The notes beneath the pieces were generated by a model. The model had not been told where the DNA came from, did no database searches, and saw only the letters and a program-made list of their open reading frames with translations. This document shows positions 15,617 through 24,318 of a stretch of 64,000 nt of DNA, piece after piece. Every line of letters begins with the position of its first letter. The stretch's first letter is position 1. Origin of the DNA: Lonepinella sp042468235 (GTDB lineage: Bacteria > Pseudomonadota > Gammaproteobacteria > Enterobacterales > Pasteurellaceae); assembly GCF_042468235.1 (NCBI RefSeq), contig NZ_CP170386.1:2046001-2110000 (forward strand). The letters are read 5' to 3'. The position numbers were made by a program, and so were the translations under genes.

Positions 15617-16801
15617 GTGTCTAAAGAAAAATTTGAACGTACAAAACCGCACGTTAACGTGGGTACAATCGGCCACGTTGACCATGGTAAAACAACTTTA
15701 ACAGCAGCCATCACAACCGTATTAGCAAAACACTACGGTGGTGCAGCACGTGCATTTGACCAAATCGACAATGCACCAGAAGAAAAAGCACGTGGTATCA
15801 CCATCAACACCTCACACGTTGAATACGATACCCCAACTCGTCACTACGCACACGTTGACTGTCCGGGACACGCCGACTATGTAAAAAACATGATTACCGG
15901 TGCGGCACAAATGGACGGAGCTATCTTAGTCGTAGCAGCAACAGATGGTCCAATGCCACAAACTCGTGAACATATCTTATTGGGTCGCCAAGTAGGTGTA
16001 CCATACATCATCGTATTCTTAAACAAATGCGATATGGTAGATGACGAAGAGTTATTAGAATTAGTGGAAATGGAAGTACGTGAATTACTTTCACAATACG
16101 ATTTCCCAGGTGATGATACGCCAATCGTACGTGGTTCTGCCTTAAAAGCCTTAGAAGGCGAAGCAGAATGGGAAGAAAAAATCCTAGAATTAGCAAACCA
16201 CTTAGATACTTACATTCCAGAACCTGAGCGTGCGATTGACCAACCGTTCTTATTACCAATCGAAGACGTATTCTCAATCTCTGGTCGTGGTACAGTAGTA
16301 ACAGGTCGTGTAGAACGTGGAATTATCCGTACAGGTGATGAAGTAGAAATCGTAGGTATCAAAGATACAGCAAAAACAACCGTAACAGGTGTAGAAATGT
16401 TCCGTAAATTACTTGACGAAGGTCGTGCAGGTGAAAACATCGGTGCATTATTACGTGGTACAAAACGTGAAGAAATCGAACGTGGTCAAGTATTAGCGAA
16501 ACCAGGTTCAATCACGCCACACACAGATTTCGAATCAGAAGTTTACGTATTATCAAAAGAAGAAGGTGGACGTCATACTCCATTCTTCAAAGGCTACCGT
16601 CCACAGTTCTACTTCCGTACAACTGACGTAACAGGTACTATCGAGTTACCTGAAGGCGTAGAAATGGTAATGCCAGGCGACAACATCAAAATGACTGTGA
16701 GCCTAATCCACCCAATCGCAATGGACCAAGGTTTACGCTTTGCGATTCGTGAAGGCGGACGTACAGTAGGTGCTGGCGTGGTAGCAAAAATTGTTAAATA
16801 A
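15617..16801 (+). CDS. tufA: Tuf, elongation factor Tu
   Basis: Aminoacyl-tRNA carrier GTPase, 394 aa. GHVDHGKTTLTAAIT (P-loop), RGITINTSHVEY, DCPGHADYVKNMITGAAQMD and NKCDMVDD are all intact, and the protein ends in GAGVVAKIVK. The start is GTG, followed by SKEKFERTKPHVNVGT, with AAAGGAAACTGAAAA in front. Last gene of the str operon, then a strong terminator. Pasteurellaceae usually carry a second tuf copy elsewhere; only one is in this window. Confidence 0.99.
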   Translation: MSKEKFERTKPHVNVGTIGHVDHGKTTLTAAITTVLAKHYGGAARAFDQIDNAPEEKARGITINTSHVEYDTPTRHYAHVDCPGHADYVKNMITGAAQMDGAILVVAATDGPMPQTREHILLGRQVGVPYIIVFLNKCDMVDDEELLELVEMEVRELLSQYDFPGDDTPIVRGSALKALEGEAEWEEKILELANHLDTYIPEPERAIDQPFLLPIEDVFSISGRGTVVTGRVERGIIRTGDEVEIVGIKDTAKTTVTGVEMFRKLLDEGRAGENIGALLRGTKREEIERGQVLAKPGSITPHTDFESEVYVLSKEEGGRHTPFFKGYRPQFYFRTTDVTGTIELPEGVEMVMPGDNIKMTVSLIHPIAMDQGLRFAIREGGRTVGAGVVAKIVK

Positions 16802-16827
16802 TTAACGATTTAACGAATATATTTTAG

Positions 16828-16854
16828 GGGCGTATTGAATACGCCCTTTTTTTT
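16828..16854 (+). terminator. Rho-independent terminator of the str operon
   Basis: Stem GGGCGTAT / ATACGCCC with loop TGA followed by eight T residues: a strong intrinsic terminator. Confidence 0.9.
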
Positions 16855-16856
16855 GT

Positions 16857-16976
16857 CCCCCGTACTGGCGTACAGGGTTAAGCAGATAACGATGCTCTGC
16901 ATCTTGTGTCGCCTAGCTATTCCTAACCTCGTACGCGCGTAACGGGGTCTATTATCCCCCTGCGTGACATACAGGG
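16857..16976. repeat. Cluster of GTAC-rich mini-hairpins upstream of gyrB
   Basis: Three 21-base imperfect palindromes of one style: CCCCCGTACTGGCGTACAGG (+G) at 16857-16877, CCTCGTACGCGCGTAACGGG (+G) at 16927-16947, and CCCCCTGCGTGACATACAGG (+G) at 16956-16976. Each has C-rich and G-rich ends and a GTAC/GTAAC-like core. A fourth, plain hairpin (GCAGA / TCTGC) lies at 16882-16900. Related hairpins follow gyrB. No T-tracts, so not ordinary terminators. Confidence 0.6.
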
Positions 16977-16999
16977 CAGGTGTTTTTTCTGTGAGAATA

Positions 17000-17008
17000 T
17001 GCTATAAT
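17000..17008 (+). promoter_or_regulatory. Extended -10 promoter of gyrB
   Basis: TGCTATAAT is a full extended -10 (TGn TATAAT) 31 bases before the gyrB ATG. No -35 hexamer is recognisable, which is tolerable for extended -10 promoters. Confidence 0.6.
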
Positions 17009-17039
17009 TTTCCCAATTTTTTATTCATTGAGAAACCTT

Positions 17040-19490
17040 ATGACAGATAATATCCAACCAGAATCACAACAAGGCGAATACGGTGCCAGTAGCATTAAAG
17101 TATTAAAAGGCTTAGATGCCGTGCGGAAACGTCCGGGGATGTATATTGGCGATACAGATGACGGTACAGGGTTGCATCATATGGTGTTTGAAGTAGTGGA
17201 TAATGCCATTGATGAGGCGTTAGCAGGGCATTGTAAAGATATTATTGTCACCATTCACGAAGATAATTCTGTTTCCGTGCAGGATGATGGACGTGGGATT
17301 CCTGTGGATATTCACCCTGAAGAAGGGGTGTCGGCGGCAGAAGTAATTATGACGGTGTTACACGCTGGTGGTAAATTTGATGATAATTCCTATAAAGTGT
17401 CGGGTGGTTTACATGGCGTTGGTGTGTCGGTGGTGAATGCCCTTTCTGATAAGTTATTGCTCACCATTCGCCGTCAAGGTCACGTTTATGAACAAACCTA
17501 TCATTTAGGTGAACCTCAAGCCCCACTGGCGCAAATTGGCGATACCAGCAAAACAGGTACCACCGTACGTTTTTGGCCGAGTTCAACTATTTTTAGTAAA
17601 ACCGTATTTGAATATGAGATTTTGAAAAAACGCTTGCGTGAATTGTCATTCTTAAATTCGGGCGTGTCGATTAAATTGTTTGATGAACGGGATGGTACGC
17701 AGGATCATTTTCATTATGATGGTGGCATTCAGGCTTTTGTGGAATATTTAAACCAAAATAAAACTCCGATTCATCCGAAACCGTTTTATTTCAGCATGGA
17801 AAAAGACGGTATTGGGGTGGAAATATCGTTACAATGGAATGACAGTTACAACGAAAATATTTACTGCTTTACCAACAATATTCCACAACGAGACGGTGGT
17901 ACCCATTTAGCCGGTTTCCGTGGTGCATTGACTCGCACCTTAAATAGCTATATGGAAAAATCGGGCTTAAATAAAAAAGGCAAAAGCGAAAAAGATAAAG
18001 TGGAAACCTCCGGTGATGACGCACGTGAGGGGTTAGTAGCGATTGTATCGGTGAAAGTGCCAGATCCGAAGTTTTCTTCCCAAACCAAAGATAAATTGGT
18101 GTCGTCCGAAGTGAAAGGGGCGGTGGAATCCGCAATGAATGAGCGTTTGCAGGAATATTTAGAAGAAAACCCGAATGATGCGAAAATTATTGCCACCAAA
18201 ATTGTGGATGCGGCTCGTGCCAGAGAAGCCGCTCGTAAAGCCCGTGAAATGACGAGACGTAAAGGCGTGTTGGATATTGCAGGTCTTCCAGGCAAACTGG
18301 CGGATTGTCAAGAACGTGATCCTGCGTTGTCTGAACTTTACCTTGTGGAGGGGGACTCCGCTGGCGGTTCGGCGAAACAAGGGCGTAACCGTAAAAATCA
18401 AGCGATTTTGCCGTTAAAAGGGAAAATTCTCAATGTAGAAAAAGCTCGCTTTGATAAAATGCTGTCTTCGCAAGAAGTGGGTACGCTTATTACCGCACTC
18501 GGCTGTGGCATTGGACGTGATGAATATAACCCTGACAAAATGCGTTACCACAAAGTGATTATTATGACCGATGCGGATGTGGACGGTTCGCATATTCGTA
18601 CCTTGTTGTTGACTTTCTTCTATCGTCAAATGCCTGAAATTATTGAACGTGGTTTTGTTTATATTGCCCAACCGCCACTGTACAAAGTAAAAAAAGGCAA
18701 ACAAGAACAATATATTAAAGATGAACCTGCAATGATTGAATATGAGTTGGCGATTGCGTTGGATGATGCGGCGTTATATGTCAACCCGAATGCTCCTGCT
18801 ATGGCAGGCTTGCCATTGGAGCAGTTGGTGACGGAATATAACAATGTGAGCCAAATGATCACACGTTTACACCGCCGTTATCCAGAAGCCTTGTTGAAAG
18901 AATTGGTGTACTATCCAACCTTGACGAACGAGTTGATGAAAGATCAAAGTGCGGTGGAAAATTGGGCAAATTTATTGGTGGCGAGCTTAAAAGAGAAAGA
19001 CTCGCACGGTAATCATTATTCCTATCAAGTCGCCTATAATCAAGAACGTCAGCTCAATGAAGTGCTATTGACGGTGCGTACACACGGCATTGACACCCAT
19101 TACAGTCTTGACTATGCCTTTGCCAATGGCAATGAATATGCTCGCATTGTGAAATTAGGCAAACAATTAAACGGCTTATTAGAAGACGGTGCCTATATTA
19201 CTCGTGGTGAACGCCGTTTAGATGTAAGCAGTTTTGAGCAAGCAATGGACTGGTTAGTGAAAGAATCTCGCCGTGGCTTGACCGTACAACGTTATAAAGG
19301 GTTAGGTGAAATGAACCCTGAGCAACTGTGGGAAACCACAATGGATCCTGAAGCACGCCACATGTTGCAAGTAACCATTAAAGATGCGGTGGAAGCGGAT
19401 CAGTTGTTTACTACGTTGATGGGGGATGAAGTGGAACCGAGACGGGACTTTATTGAGAGTAATGCGTTAAGGGCGAATTTGGATATTTAA
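17040..19490 (+). CDS. gyrB: GyrB, DNA gyrase subunit B
   Basis: ATPase subunit of DNA gyrase, 816 aa. GHKL ATPase motifs: EVVDNAIDEALAGH, DDGRGIPVDIHPEEG and GGLHGVGVSVVNALS. The TOPRIM region has YLVEGDSAGGSAKQGRNRK, PLKGKILNVEKAR and MTDADVDGSHIRTLLLTF. The roughly 165-residue insert typical of gamma-proteobacterial GyrB is present between TOPRIM and the C-terminal RYKGLGEMNPEQLWETTMDP. ATG is chosen over a TTG four codons upstream because GAG lies seven bases ahead of it. It stands alone, flanked on both sides by mini-hairpin clusters; an uptake signal (about 18955) lies in the insert. Confidence 0.98.
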   Translation: MTDNIQPESQQGEYGASSIKVLKGLDAVRKRPGMYIGDTDDGTGLHHMVFEVVDNAIDEALAGHCKDIIVTIHEDNSVSVQDDGRGIPVDIHPEEGVSAAEVIMTVLHAGGKFDDNSYKVSGGLHGVGVSVVNALSDKLLLTIRRQGHVYEQTYHLGEPQAPLAQIGDTSKTGTTVRFWPSSTIFSKTVFEYEILKKRLRELSFLNSGVSIKLFDERDGTQDHFHYDGGIQAFVEYLNQNKTPIHPKPFYFSMEKDGIGVEISLQWNDSYNENIYCFTNNIPQRDGGTHLAGFRGALTRTLNSYMEKSGLNKKGKSEKDKVETSGDDAREGLVAIVSVKVPDPKFSSQTKDKLVSSEVKGAVESAMNERLQEYLEENPNDAKIIATKIVDAARAREAARKAREMTRRKGVLDIAGLPGKLADCQERDPALSELYLVEGDSAGGSAKQGRNRKNQAILPLKGKILNVEKARFDKMLSSQEVGTLITALGCGIGRDEYNPDKMRYHKVIIMTDADVDGSHIRTLLLTFFYRQMPEIIERGFVYIAQPPLYKVKKGKQEQYIKDEPAMIEYELAIALDDAALYVNPNAPAMAGLPLEQLVTEYNNVSQMITRLHRRYPEALLKELVYYPTLTNELMKDQSAVENWANLLVASLKEKDSHGNHYSYQVAYNQERQLNEVLLTVRTHGIDTHYSLDYAFANGNEYARIVKLGKQLNGLLEDGAYITRGERRLDVSSFEQAMDWLVKESRRGLTVQRYKGLGEMNPEQLWETTMDPEARHMLQVTIKDAVEADQLFTTLMGDEVEPRRDFIESNALRANLDI

Positions 19491-19493
19491 TCC

Positions 19494-19556
19494 CGAGTAC
19501 TCACATACTCGATTAGGATTGTAACGCAACGCCGTTACTCTAAGACACAGCGTGTC
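19494..19556. repeat. Cluster of mini-hairpins downstream of gyrB
   Basis: Three short palindromes in a row: CGAGTACTCACATACTCG (19494-19511), GTAACGCAACGCCGTTAC (19521-19538) and GACACAGCGTGTC (19544-19556). They resemble the set upstream of gyrB in size and GTAC/GTAAC content. Confidence 0.55.
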
Positions 19557-19567
19557 GTAATATGTTT

Positions 19568-19595
19568 AACCCTGTACGAGAGTGCAGGGTTTCTT
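19568..19595 (+). terminator. Hairpin ending gyrB, of the same mini-hairpin family
   Basis: AACCCTGTAC / GTGCAGGGTT, a ten-base stem with one G-T pair and loop GAGA, followed by TCTT. It probably ends gyrB transcription, and its CCCTGTACG arm equals that of the first palindrome upstream of gyrB read in reverse. Confidence 0.6.
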
Positions 19596-19609
19596 AAAAG
19601 GAAAAAACT

Positions 19610-20044
19610 ATGACCTCAATTGCTATCATCACTGGCTCAACACTCGGCGGTGCCGAATACGTCGCCGATCATCTCGCTGATTGCCTTGCACAACAAGATT
19701 TTGATGTTCAACTGGAAAATAACGCCAGCTTCGCCGATGTCGAAAGCCAAAAACTGTGGCTTATTGTCACCTCTACCCATGGAGCAGGTGAATTACCCGA
19801 AAATATCCAACCCTTTATCGAAGAAGTGAAACAACAGGATTTAACAGGCGTGCGTTTTGCCGTGGTGGGATTAGGCAATTCCGATTATGACACCTTCTGC
19901 TATGCGGTGGATACGGTTGAGCAAGTCTTGACGGCTCAAGGTGCGGTGCGAATTTGCGAAAGTTTACGCATTGATGTTTCACAAGTAGAAGATCAGGATC
20001 AAGCTGCAGAAGATTGGCTACCCACTATGCTAATATCCCTATAA
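19610..20044 (+). CDS. mioC: MioC-like flavodoxin
   Basis: FMN-binding electron carrier of 144 aa; in E. coli MioC is needed for biotin synthase activity in vitro. The FMN phosphate loop TGSTLGGAEYVAD is N-terminal. The isoalloxazine loops correspond to TSTHGAGELPENI and VVGLGNSDYDTFCYA, all MioC-like. Length is normal. AAAGGAAAAAACT precedes the ATG. It follows the gyrB hairpin cluster and is monocistronic. Confidence 0.9.
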   Translation: MTSIAIITGSTLGGAEYVADHLADCLAQQDFDVQLENNASFADVESQKLWLIVTSTHGAGELPENIQPFIEEVKQQDLTGVRFAVVGLGNSDYDTFCYAVDTVEQVLTAQGAVRICESLRIDVSQVEDQDQAAEDWLPTMLISL

Positions 20045-20069
20045 GGTACCCCGATTGAGTTAATAAAAT

Positions 20070-20097
20070 TTGACAGTTTCTTGGTTAGTGGTAGAAT
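20070..20097 (+). promoter_or_regulatory. Promoter of yagU
   Basis: TTGACA, 16-base spacer, TAGAAT. The predicted leader of about 115 bases holds an inverted repeat (ATCGCTT near 20103 with AAGCGAAGAT near 20131), so some RNA structure ahead of yagU is likely. Confidence 0.6.
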
Positions 20098-20221
20098 GCC
20101 ACATCGCTTTTGATTTTGTATAAAACCTAAGCGAAGATAGCTATTTACAGATTATAATGATATTGTTAAATATTTGTTATTTGTAGATATGATTAATTTT
20201 TAATTTTCCTTGGAGCCTATT

Positions 20222-20863
20222 ATGTCAGGTATTTTTCAACAAACTGAACCATCACGTCGTCGTTATGGTTTAGCAGTATTTGTCGGTATTATTGCAGGTA
20301 TTATCTCTGCTTTCGTTAAATGGGGGGCTGAACATCCATTCCCACCACGTAGTCCATTTGATTTATTTACCGCAGCTTGTCCACAACCTGTATTAGACGC
20401 ATTAAATTCTGGTGCGATTGCCATGAATGGTGCGTTAGACCAATGTTCACGTGCTTTCTTAAATCCACCACATGTTTTCTTACGTGATTACATTGGTATC
20501 GATCCAACAGAAGCGGCATTTACTTTCGCAGATCACGCATTTAACTGGATCGGTGTAACACACATGATTTTCTCATTAGTGTTTGCTATTGCTTACTGTG
20601 TAGTAGCAGAGCGTTTCCCTAAAGTGAAATTCTGGCAAGGTATCGGTGCAGGTATTATCGCAAATATTTGTGCTCATTACATTGCATTCCCTGCTTTGGG
20701 TTTAACGCCCCCAGTAGCCGAATGGCCATTATATGAACACATTTCTGAATTAGTCGGTCACATCTTCTGGTTCTGGACCATTGAGGTAATTCGTCGTGAT
20801 TTACGTAACCGTATCACACACGAACCAGATGCCGAAGTACCATTAAGTCAAGGTCATCGTTAA
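20222..20863 (+). CDS. yagU: YagU-family inner-membrane protein
   Basis: Inner-membrane protein of 213 aa of the YagU family (DUF1440), linked in E. coli to acid resistance. The sequence closely follows the E. coli protein: RRRYGLAVFVGIIAGIISAF, KWGAEHPFPPRSPFDLF, FNWIGVTHMIFSLVFAIAYC, GLTPPVAEWPLYEH and the charged end EVIRRDLRNRITHEPDAEVP. About four hydrophobic helices. The ATG follows TTGGAGCCTATT; the longer frame begins at a TTG that overlaps this ribosome site. Monocistronic, with its own promoter and terminator. Confidence 0.88.
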   Translation: MSGIFQQTEPSRRRYGLAVFVGIIAGIISAFVKWGAEHPFPPRSPFDLFTAACPQPVLDALNSGAIAMNGALDQCSRAFLNPPHVFLRDYIGIDPTEAAFTFADHAFNWIGVTHMIFSLVFAIAYCVVAERFPKVKFWQGIGAGIIANICAHYIAFPALGLTPPVAEWPLYEHISELVGHIFWFWTIEVIRRDLRNRITHEPDAEVPLSQGHR

Positions 20864-20885
20864 TTCTAACGAACAAATCAAAAGG

Positions 20886-20911
20886 AACCCGAACTAGCGT
20901 TCGGGTTTTTT
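20886..20911 (+). terminator. Rho-independent terminator after yagU
   Basis: Stem AACCCGAAC / GTTCGGGTT, loop TAGC, then a T run. It stands between yagU and the convergent nudJ. Confidence 0.88.
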
Positions 20912-20923
20912 GTTATGTAAAGG

Positions 20924-21379
20924 TTAGGCAAAGACGGTTAACACCGAAAGCGGATGGCGTTCGCCACTTAAATAATCTTGTAATGCTTGAATTACCAACG
21001 GATTACGTTCACATTGTCCATCTTGTTGAATATAATCATTAAATTCATCTAAAGTGAGCCATAAGCCCCTTGTAATATCACTATCCTGTGGCATAATTGA
21101 TACGCATTCATCTAATTCTAAACAAAATACAAAACGCAAATAATCCGTTTGACTACGTGGAGCATGCCATTGGTAGATTTTCAATAAGGATTGCATGTCA
21201 GCTTTAATTCCGGTTTCTTCATACAGTTCACGGCTTGCTCCTTGCAATAAGGTTTCGTCTTTTTCTAAATGTCCTGCAGGTTGATTAAGGGTATGTTTAC
21301 CATATTCGATTTCTTCTACAAATAAGAATTTGCCGTGGCAATGAACTACGCAAGCCATGGTGATATTGGGTTTGTGCAT
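20924..21379 (-). CDS. nudJ: NudJ, Nudix phosphatase
   Basis: Nudix hydrolase of 151 aa. The Nudix box reads GHLEKDETLLQGASRELYEE plus TGI, with all metal-binding glutamates. HKPNITMACVVHCHGKFLFV and NQPAGHLE are NudJ-like. In E. coli NudJ removes phosphate from nucleoside tri- and diphosphates and from the thiamine precursor HMP pyrophosphate. It starts two bases after the rluE stop, so both are co-transcribed. Confidence 0.88.
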   Translation of the reverse strand: MHKPNITMACVVHCHGKFLFVEEIEYGKHTLNQPAGHLEKDETLLQGASRELYEETGIKADMQSLLKIYQWHAPRSQTDYLRFVFCLELDECVSIMPQDSDITRGLWLTLDEFNDYIQQDGQCERNPLVIQALQDYLSGERHPLSVLTVFA

Positions 21380-21381
21380 GG

Positions 21382-22059
21382 TTATTTTCCTGTAAATTTA
21401 AGTAATGCAAAAAGCTGTTGTTTTTCGTTTTTTGTTAATATCCGATATTCACCATTTGCTAGATTATCAAGATTTAATCCTGCTGTAGCATAACGAACTA
21501 AGCGTAAAGTTGGAAAACCAATATGTGCAGTCATTCGGCGAACTTGGCGGTTTTTTCCTTCGCTGATTTTAATTTCAAGCCAGCTTGTTGGAATAGATTT
21601 CCGTTCTCGAATCGGTGGATGGCGTAACCATAAATTTGGCTCAGAAATTAACCGCACTTTTGCTGGTTTAGTCATGCCATCTTTGAGCTCTACCCCTTGT
21701 TGTAACAGCGATAAATCTCGTTCATTGGGAATGCCTTCCACTTGTACCCAATAGGTTTTCTCAATTTTGAATTTAGGATCCGCAAGATGATGTTGCAATT
21801 CACCATTGTTGGTTAAAATCAACAACCCTTCACTATCTCGATCTAAACGTCCAGCTGGATACACATCGGGAATCGGAATAAAGTTTTTTAATGTTATTCT
21901 GTCGTTTTCATCGGTAAATTGGGTGAGAACATCATAGGGTTTATTAAATAAAATAATGGTAGTTTCAGCACAGGTGACTTTGCTTTTTGAGGCATTTATT
22001 TTTTTACCTTGAAAAGCAGTTTTTTTATGCTTATCTCTTGCAACAGGTTTCAAGTTCAT
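21382..22059 (-). CDS. rluE: RluE, 23S rRNA pseudouridine synthase
   Basis: Pseudouridine synthase of the RsuA group; in E. coli RluE modifies U2457 of 23S rRNA. The motif GRLDRDSEGLLILTNNG provides catalytic Asp 73. ILFNKPYDVLTQF precedes it, and GKNRQVRRMTAHIGFPTLRL closes the domain. No N-terminal S4 domain, as in RluE. A basic N-terminal extension (residues 1-30) is variable. Divergent from icd, with about 70 bases between them. An uptake signal (reverse) lies near 21652. Confidence 0.9.
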   Translation of the reverse strand: MNLKPVARDKHKKTAFQGKKINASKSKVTCAETTIILFNKPYDVLTQFTDENDRITLKNFIPIPDVYPAGRLDRDSEGLLILTNNGELQHHLADPKFKIEKTYWVQVEGIPNERDLSLLQQGVELKDGMTKPAKVRLISEPNLWLRHPPIRERKSIPTSWLEIKISEGKNRQVRRMTAHIGFPTLRLVRYATAGLNLDNLANGEYRILTKNEKQQLFALLKFTGK

Positions 22060-22130
22060 ATATGTTGTTAATAATTAAGATTCATAGATTCTATACTACC
22101 AATAAACACTGCAAAACATAAGGAAAAAGT

Positions 22131-23378
22131 ATGCAATCGAAAGTCATTATTCCGCAAGGGGAAAAAATCCAATTAAATCAAGATGGGTCATTAAATATAC
22201 CTAATCACCCAATTATTCCTTTTATTGAGGGAGATGGAATTGGTGTTGATGTGACCCCAGCCATGCAAACTGTAATTAATGCTGCTGTTGAAAAAGCCTA
22301 CGGTGGCGAACGCAAAATTGTGTGGTGTGAAATTTATGCAGGTGGCAAAGCAAACCAAATTTATGGGGAAAATACTTGGTTGCCTGATGAAACCTTAGCG
22401 TTAATCAAAGAATATCATATTGCCATCAAAGGCCCCTTAATGACTCCCGTTGGTGGTGGCATTCGTTCTCTCAATGTCGCCATGCGACAAGGTTTAGATT
22501 TGTATAACTGTTTACGTCCAATTCGTTATTATGATGGCACACCAAGCCCCGTAAAACACCCTGAATTAGTGGATATGGTGATTTTCCGTGAAAATTCCGA
22601 AGATATTTATGCAGGTGTAGAATGGAAAGCCGGCTCACCTGAAGCGGATAAAGTCATTAAATTCCTACAAGATGAAATGGGGGTGAAGAAAATTCGCTTT
22701 AGCCAAGATTGTGGTATCGGTATTAAACCGGTTTCCAAACAAGGCACACAACGTTTAGTGCGTGCCGCATTGCAATATGTGATTGATAACGACCGTTGTT
22801 CGCTAACCTTAGTGCATAAAGGGAATATTATGAAATTCACGGAGGGAGCATTTAAAGATTGGGGTTATCAAGTGGCAAAAGAATTTGAGGCAGAACCGCT
22901 AGATGGTGGCGATTGGCACAAACTCATTAACCCTAAAACAGGGCGAGAAATTATTATTAAAGATTGTATTGCCGATGCATTTTTACAAGAAGCTTTATTA
23001 CATCCTGCAGATTACGATGTAATTGCTACTTTAAATTTAAATGGTGACTATATTTCTGATGCCTTAGCTGCACAAGTCGGTGGTATTGGTATTTCACCGG
23101 GGGCCAATATCGGACAACAAGCCGCTATTTTTGAAGCAACTCACGGCACAGCCCCTAAAATTGCAGGGCAAAATAAAGGCAATCCCGGATCGCTGATTTT
23201 AAGTGGCGAAATGATGTTACGTCATTTAGGCTGGATTGAAGCCGCTGATTTAGTGGTAAATGCGGTTTCTAAAACCATTGCCAATAAAACCGTAACCTTT
23301 GATTTTGCCGAAATGTTAGATGGCGCCACTTTGCGTTCGACGTCGGAATTTGCGCAAGATATTGTGGGGAATATGTAA
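22131..23378 (+). CDS. icd: Icd, NADP-dependent isocitrate dehydrogenase
   Basis: TCA-cycle enzyme forming 2-oxoglutarate, 415 aa. Seen: IPFIEGDGIGVDVTPAM, the substrate loop GGGIRSLNVAMRQ with Ser 113 (the AceK phosphorylation site in E. coli) and the Lys/Tyr-rich CLRPIRYYDG. The NADP-side motif ATHGTAPKIAGQNKGNPGSL follows. All catalytic positions look intact. H. influenzae lacks this enzyme, so its presence suggests a fuller TCA cycle here. Monocistronic; a hairpin terminator follows. Confidence 0.97.
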   Translation: MQSKVIIPQGEKIQLNQDGSLNIPNHPIIPFIEGDGIGVDVTPAMQTVINAAVEKAYGGERKIVWCEIYAGGKANQIYGENTWLPDETLALIKEYHIAIKGPLMTPVGGGIRSLNVAMRQGLDLYNCLRPIRYYDGTPSPVKHPELVDMVIFRENSEDIYAGVEWKAGSPEADKVIKFLQDEMGVKKIRFSQDCGIGIKPVSKQGTQRLVRAALQYVIDNDRCSLTLVHKGNIMKFTEGAFKDWGYQVAKEFEAEPLDGGDWHKLINPKTGREIIIKDCIADAFLQEALLHPADYDVIATLNLNGDYISDALAAQVGGIGISPGANIGQQAAIFEATHGTAPKIAGQNKGNPGSLILSGEMMLRHLGWIEAADLVVNAVSKTIANKTVTFDFAEMLDGATLRSTSEFAQDIVGNM

Positions 23379-23444
23379 GGCATTAAGTGCGGTGAAAAAT
23401 GGAAAAGTTTTGTTATCTTTTTTATTAAGGCTTAATGGATGAAC

Positions 23445-23473
23445 AAAAGGATCGGCGGTACGCTGATCCTTTT
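23445..23473. terminator. Bidirectional terminator between icd and hpaI
   Basis: AAAAGGATC-gGCG-gta-CGC-tGATCCTTTT: a nearly perfect symmetric hairpin with A/T ends, suited to stop both convergent transcripts. An uptake signal AAGTGCGGT sits just after icd (23385-23393). Confidence 0.8.
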
Positions 23474-23484
23474 CAATATCCATA

Positions 23485-24291
23485 TTAATAAATCTGATTG
23501 TGCGGATCTGATATTGGTTTGGCTAACTGCGGTTTAAATTTGGCTAACAGATTGACTGCAGATTTCATTAATAAACTGGTATCCACCCCGACGGCAACAA
23601 ATGTACAACCTAATTTTAGATAATGTTGTGCCAATTTTTCATCCGCAGATAAAATACCCGCCGCTTTACCTGATTTAACAATGACATCTATCGCTTGTTC
23701 AATTTGTTGTTGTACATCTGGGTGGACTGGATTGCCTAAATGACCAAGAGATGCACTTAAATCTGCTGGACCGATAAAGATGCCATCAACCCCATCTACT
23801 TCAGCAATAGCTTGCAGATTTTTTAGTCCTAGCGTATTTTCCACTTGAAGCAGTAAGCAAATTTCTTCATCAGCCTGTTGTAAATAATTAGGGATATTAT
23901 TCCAACGGGAAGCCCTTGCTAAAGCACTACCCACACCACGAATACCCTTCGGTGGATAACGTACCGCCTGTACTAATATTTTTGCTTGTTCTACGGTTTC
24001 CACCATGGGAATTAATAGCGTTTGTGCCCCAATATCTAATAATTGTTTAATGACATGATCTTGCCCGATAGCGGGGCGGATAATTGGCGTGACAGGATAA
24101 GCCGCTAAAGTTTGTAATTGATGTAAAAGCGTGCGTAACTCATTAGGAGCATGTTCCGCATCTAATAATAACCAATCAAAACCAGCGTTGGCGACTATTT
24201 CACAGGCATAGCCATCTGCCAGTCCCACCCATAATCCAATCTGAGCCTGCTTTTGTGTTAATGCTTGTTTAAATTGATTTTTCAATAACAT
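23485..24291 (-). CDS. hpaI: HpaI, 4-hydroxy-2-oxoheptane-1,7-dioate aldolase
   Basis: Class II (divalent metal) aldolase of the HpcH/HpaI family, last step of the homoprotocatechuate pathway, giving pyruvate and succinate semialdehyde. Motifs: GLWVGLADGYACEIVANAGF, DWLLLDAEHAPNE, PIIRPAIG, LIPMVETVEQA, RGVGSALARASRW and the metal site LLLQVENTLGLKN with IFIGPADLSASLG. Length 268 aa matches the enterobacterial enzyme. Last gene of the ten-gene minus-strand operon beginning with the TRAP transporter. 2-keto-3-deoxy sugar-acid aldolases are close relatives, but the context settles the role. Confidence 0.95.
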   Translation of the reverse strand: MLLKNQFKQALTQKQAQIGLWVGLADGYACEIVANAGFDWLLLDAEHAPNELRTLLHQLQTLAAYPVTPIIRPAIGQDHVIKQLLDIGAQTLLIPMVETVEQAKILVQAVRYPPKGIRGVGSALARASRWNNIPNYLQQADEEICLLLQVENTLGLKNLQAIAEVDGVDGIFIGPADLSASLGHLGNPVHPDVQQQIEQAIDVIVKSGKAAGILSADEKLAQHYLKLGCTFVAVGVDTSLLMKSAVNLLAKFKPQLAKPISDPHNQIY

Positions 24292-24318
24292 AAAATCTCC
24301 AGAGACAAAGGACCTGCA

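Noticed and set aside
16855..17027. CRISPR array in the repeats before gyrB
   Set aside because: The repeats are imperfect palindromes of varied sequence with irregular spacing and number only three; no cas genes occur.
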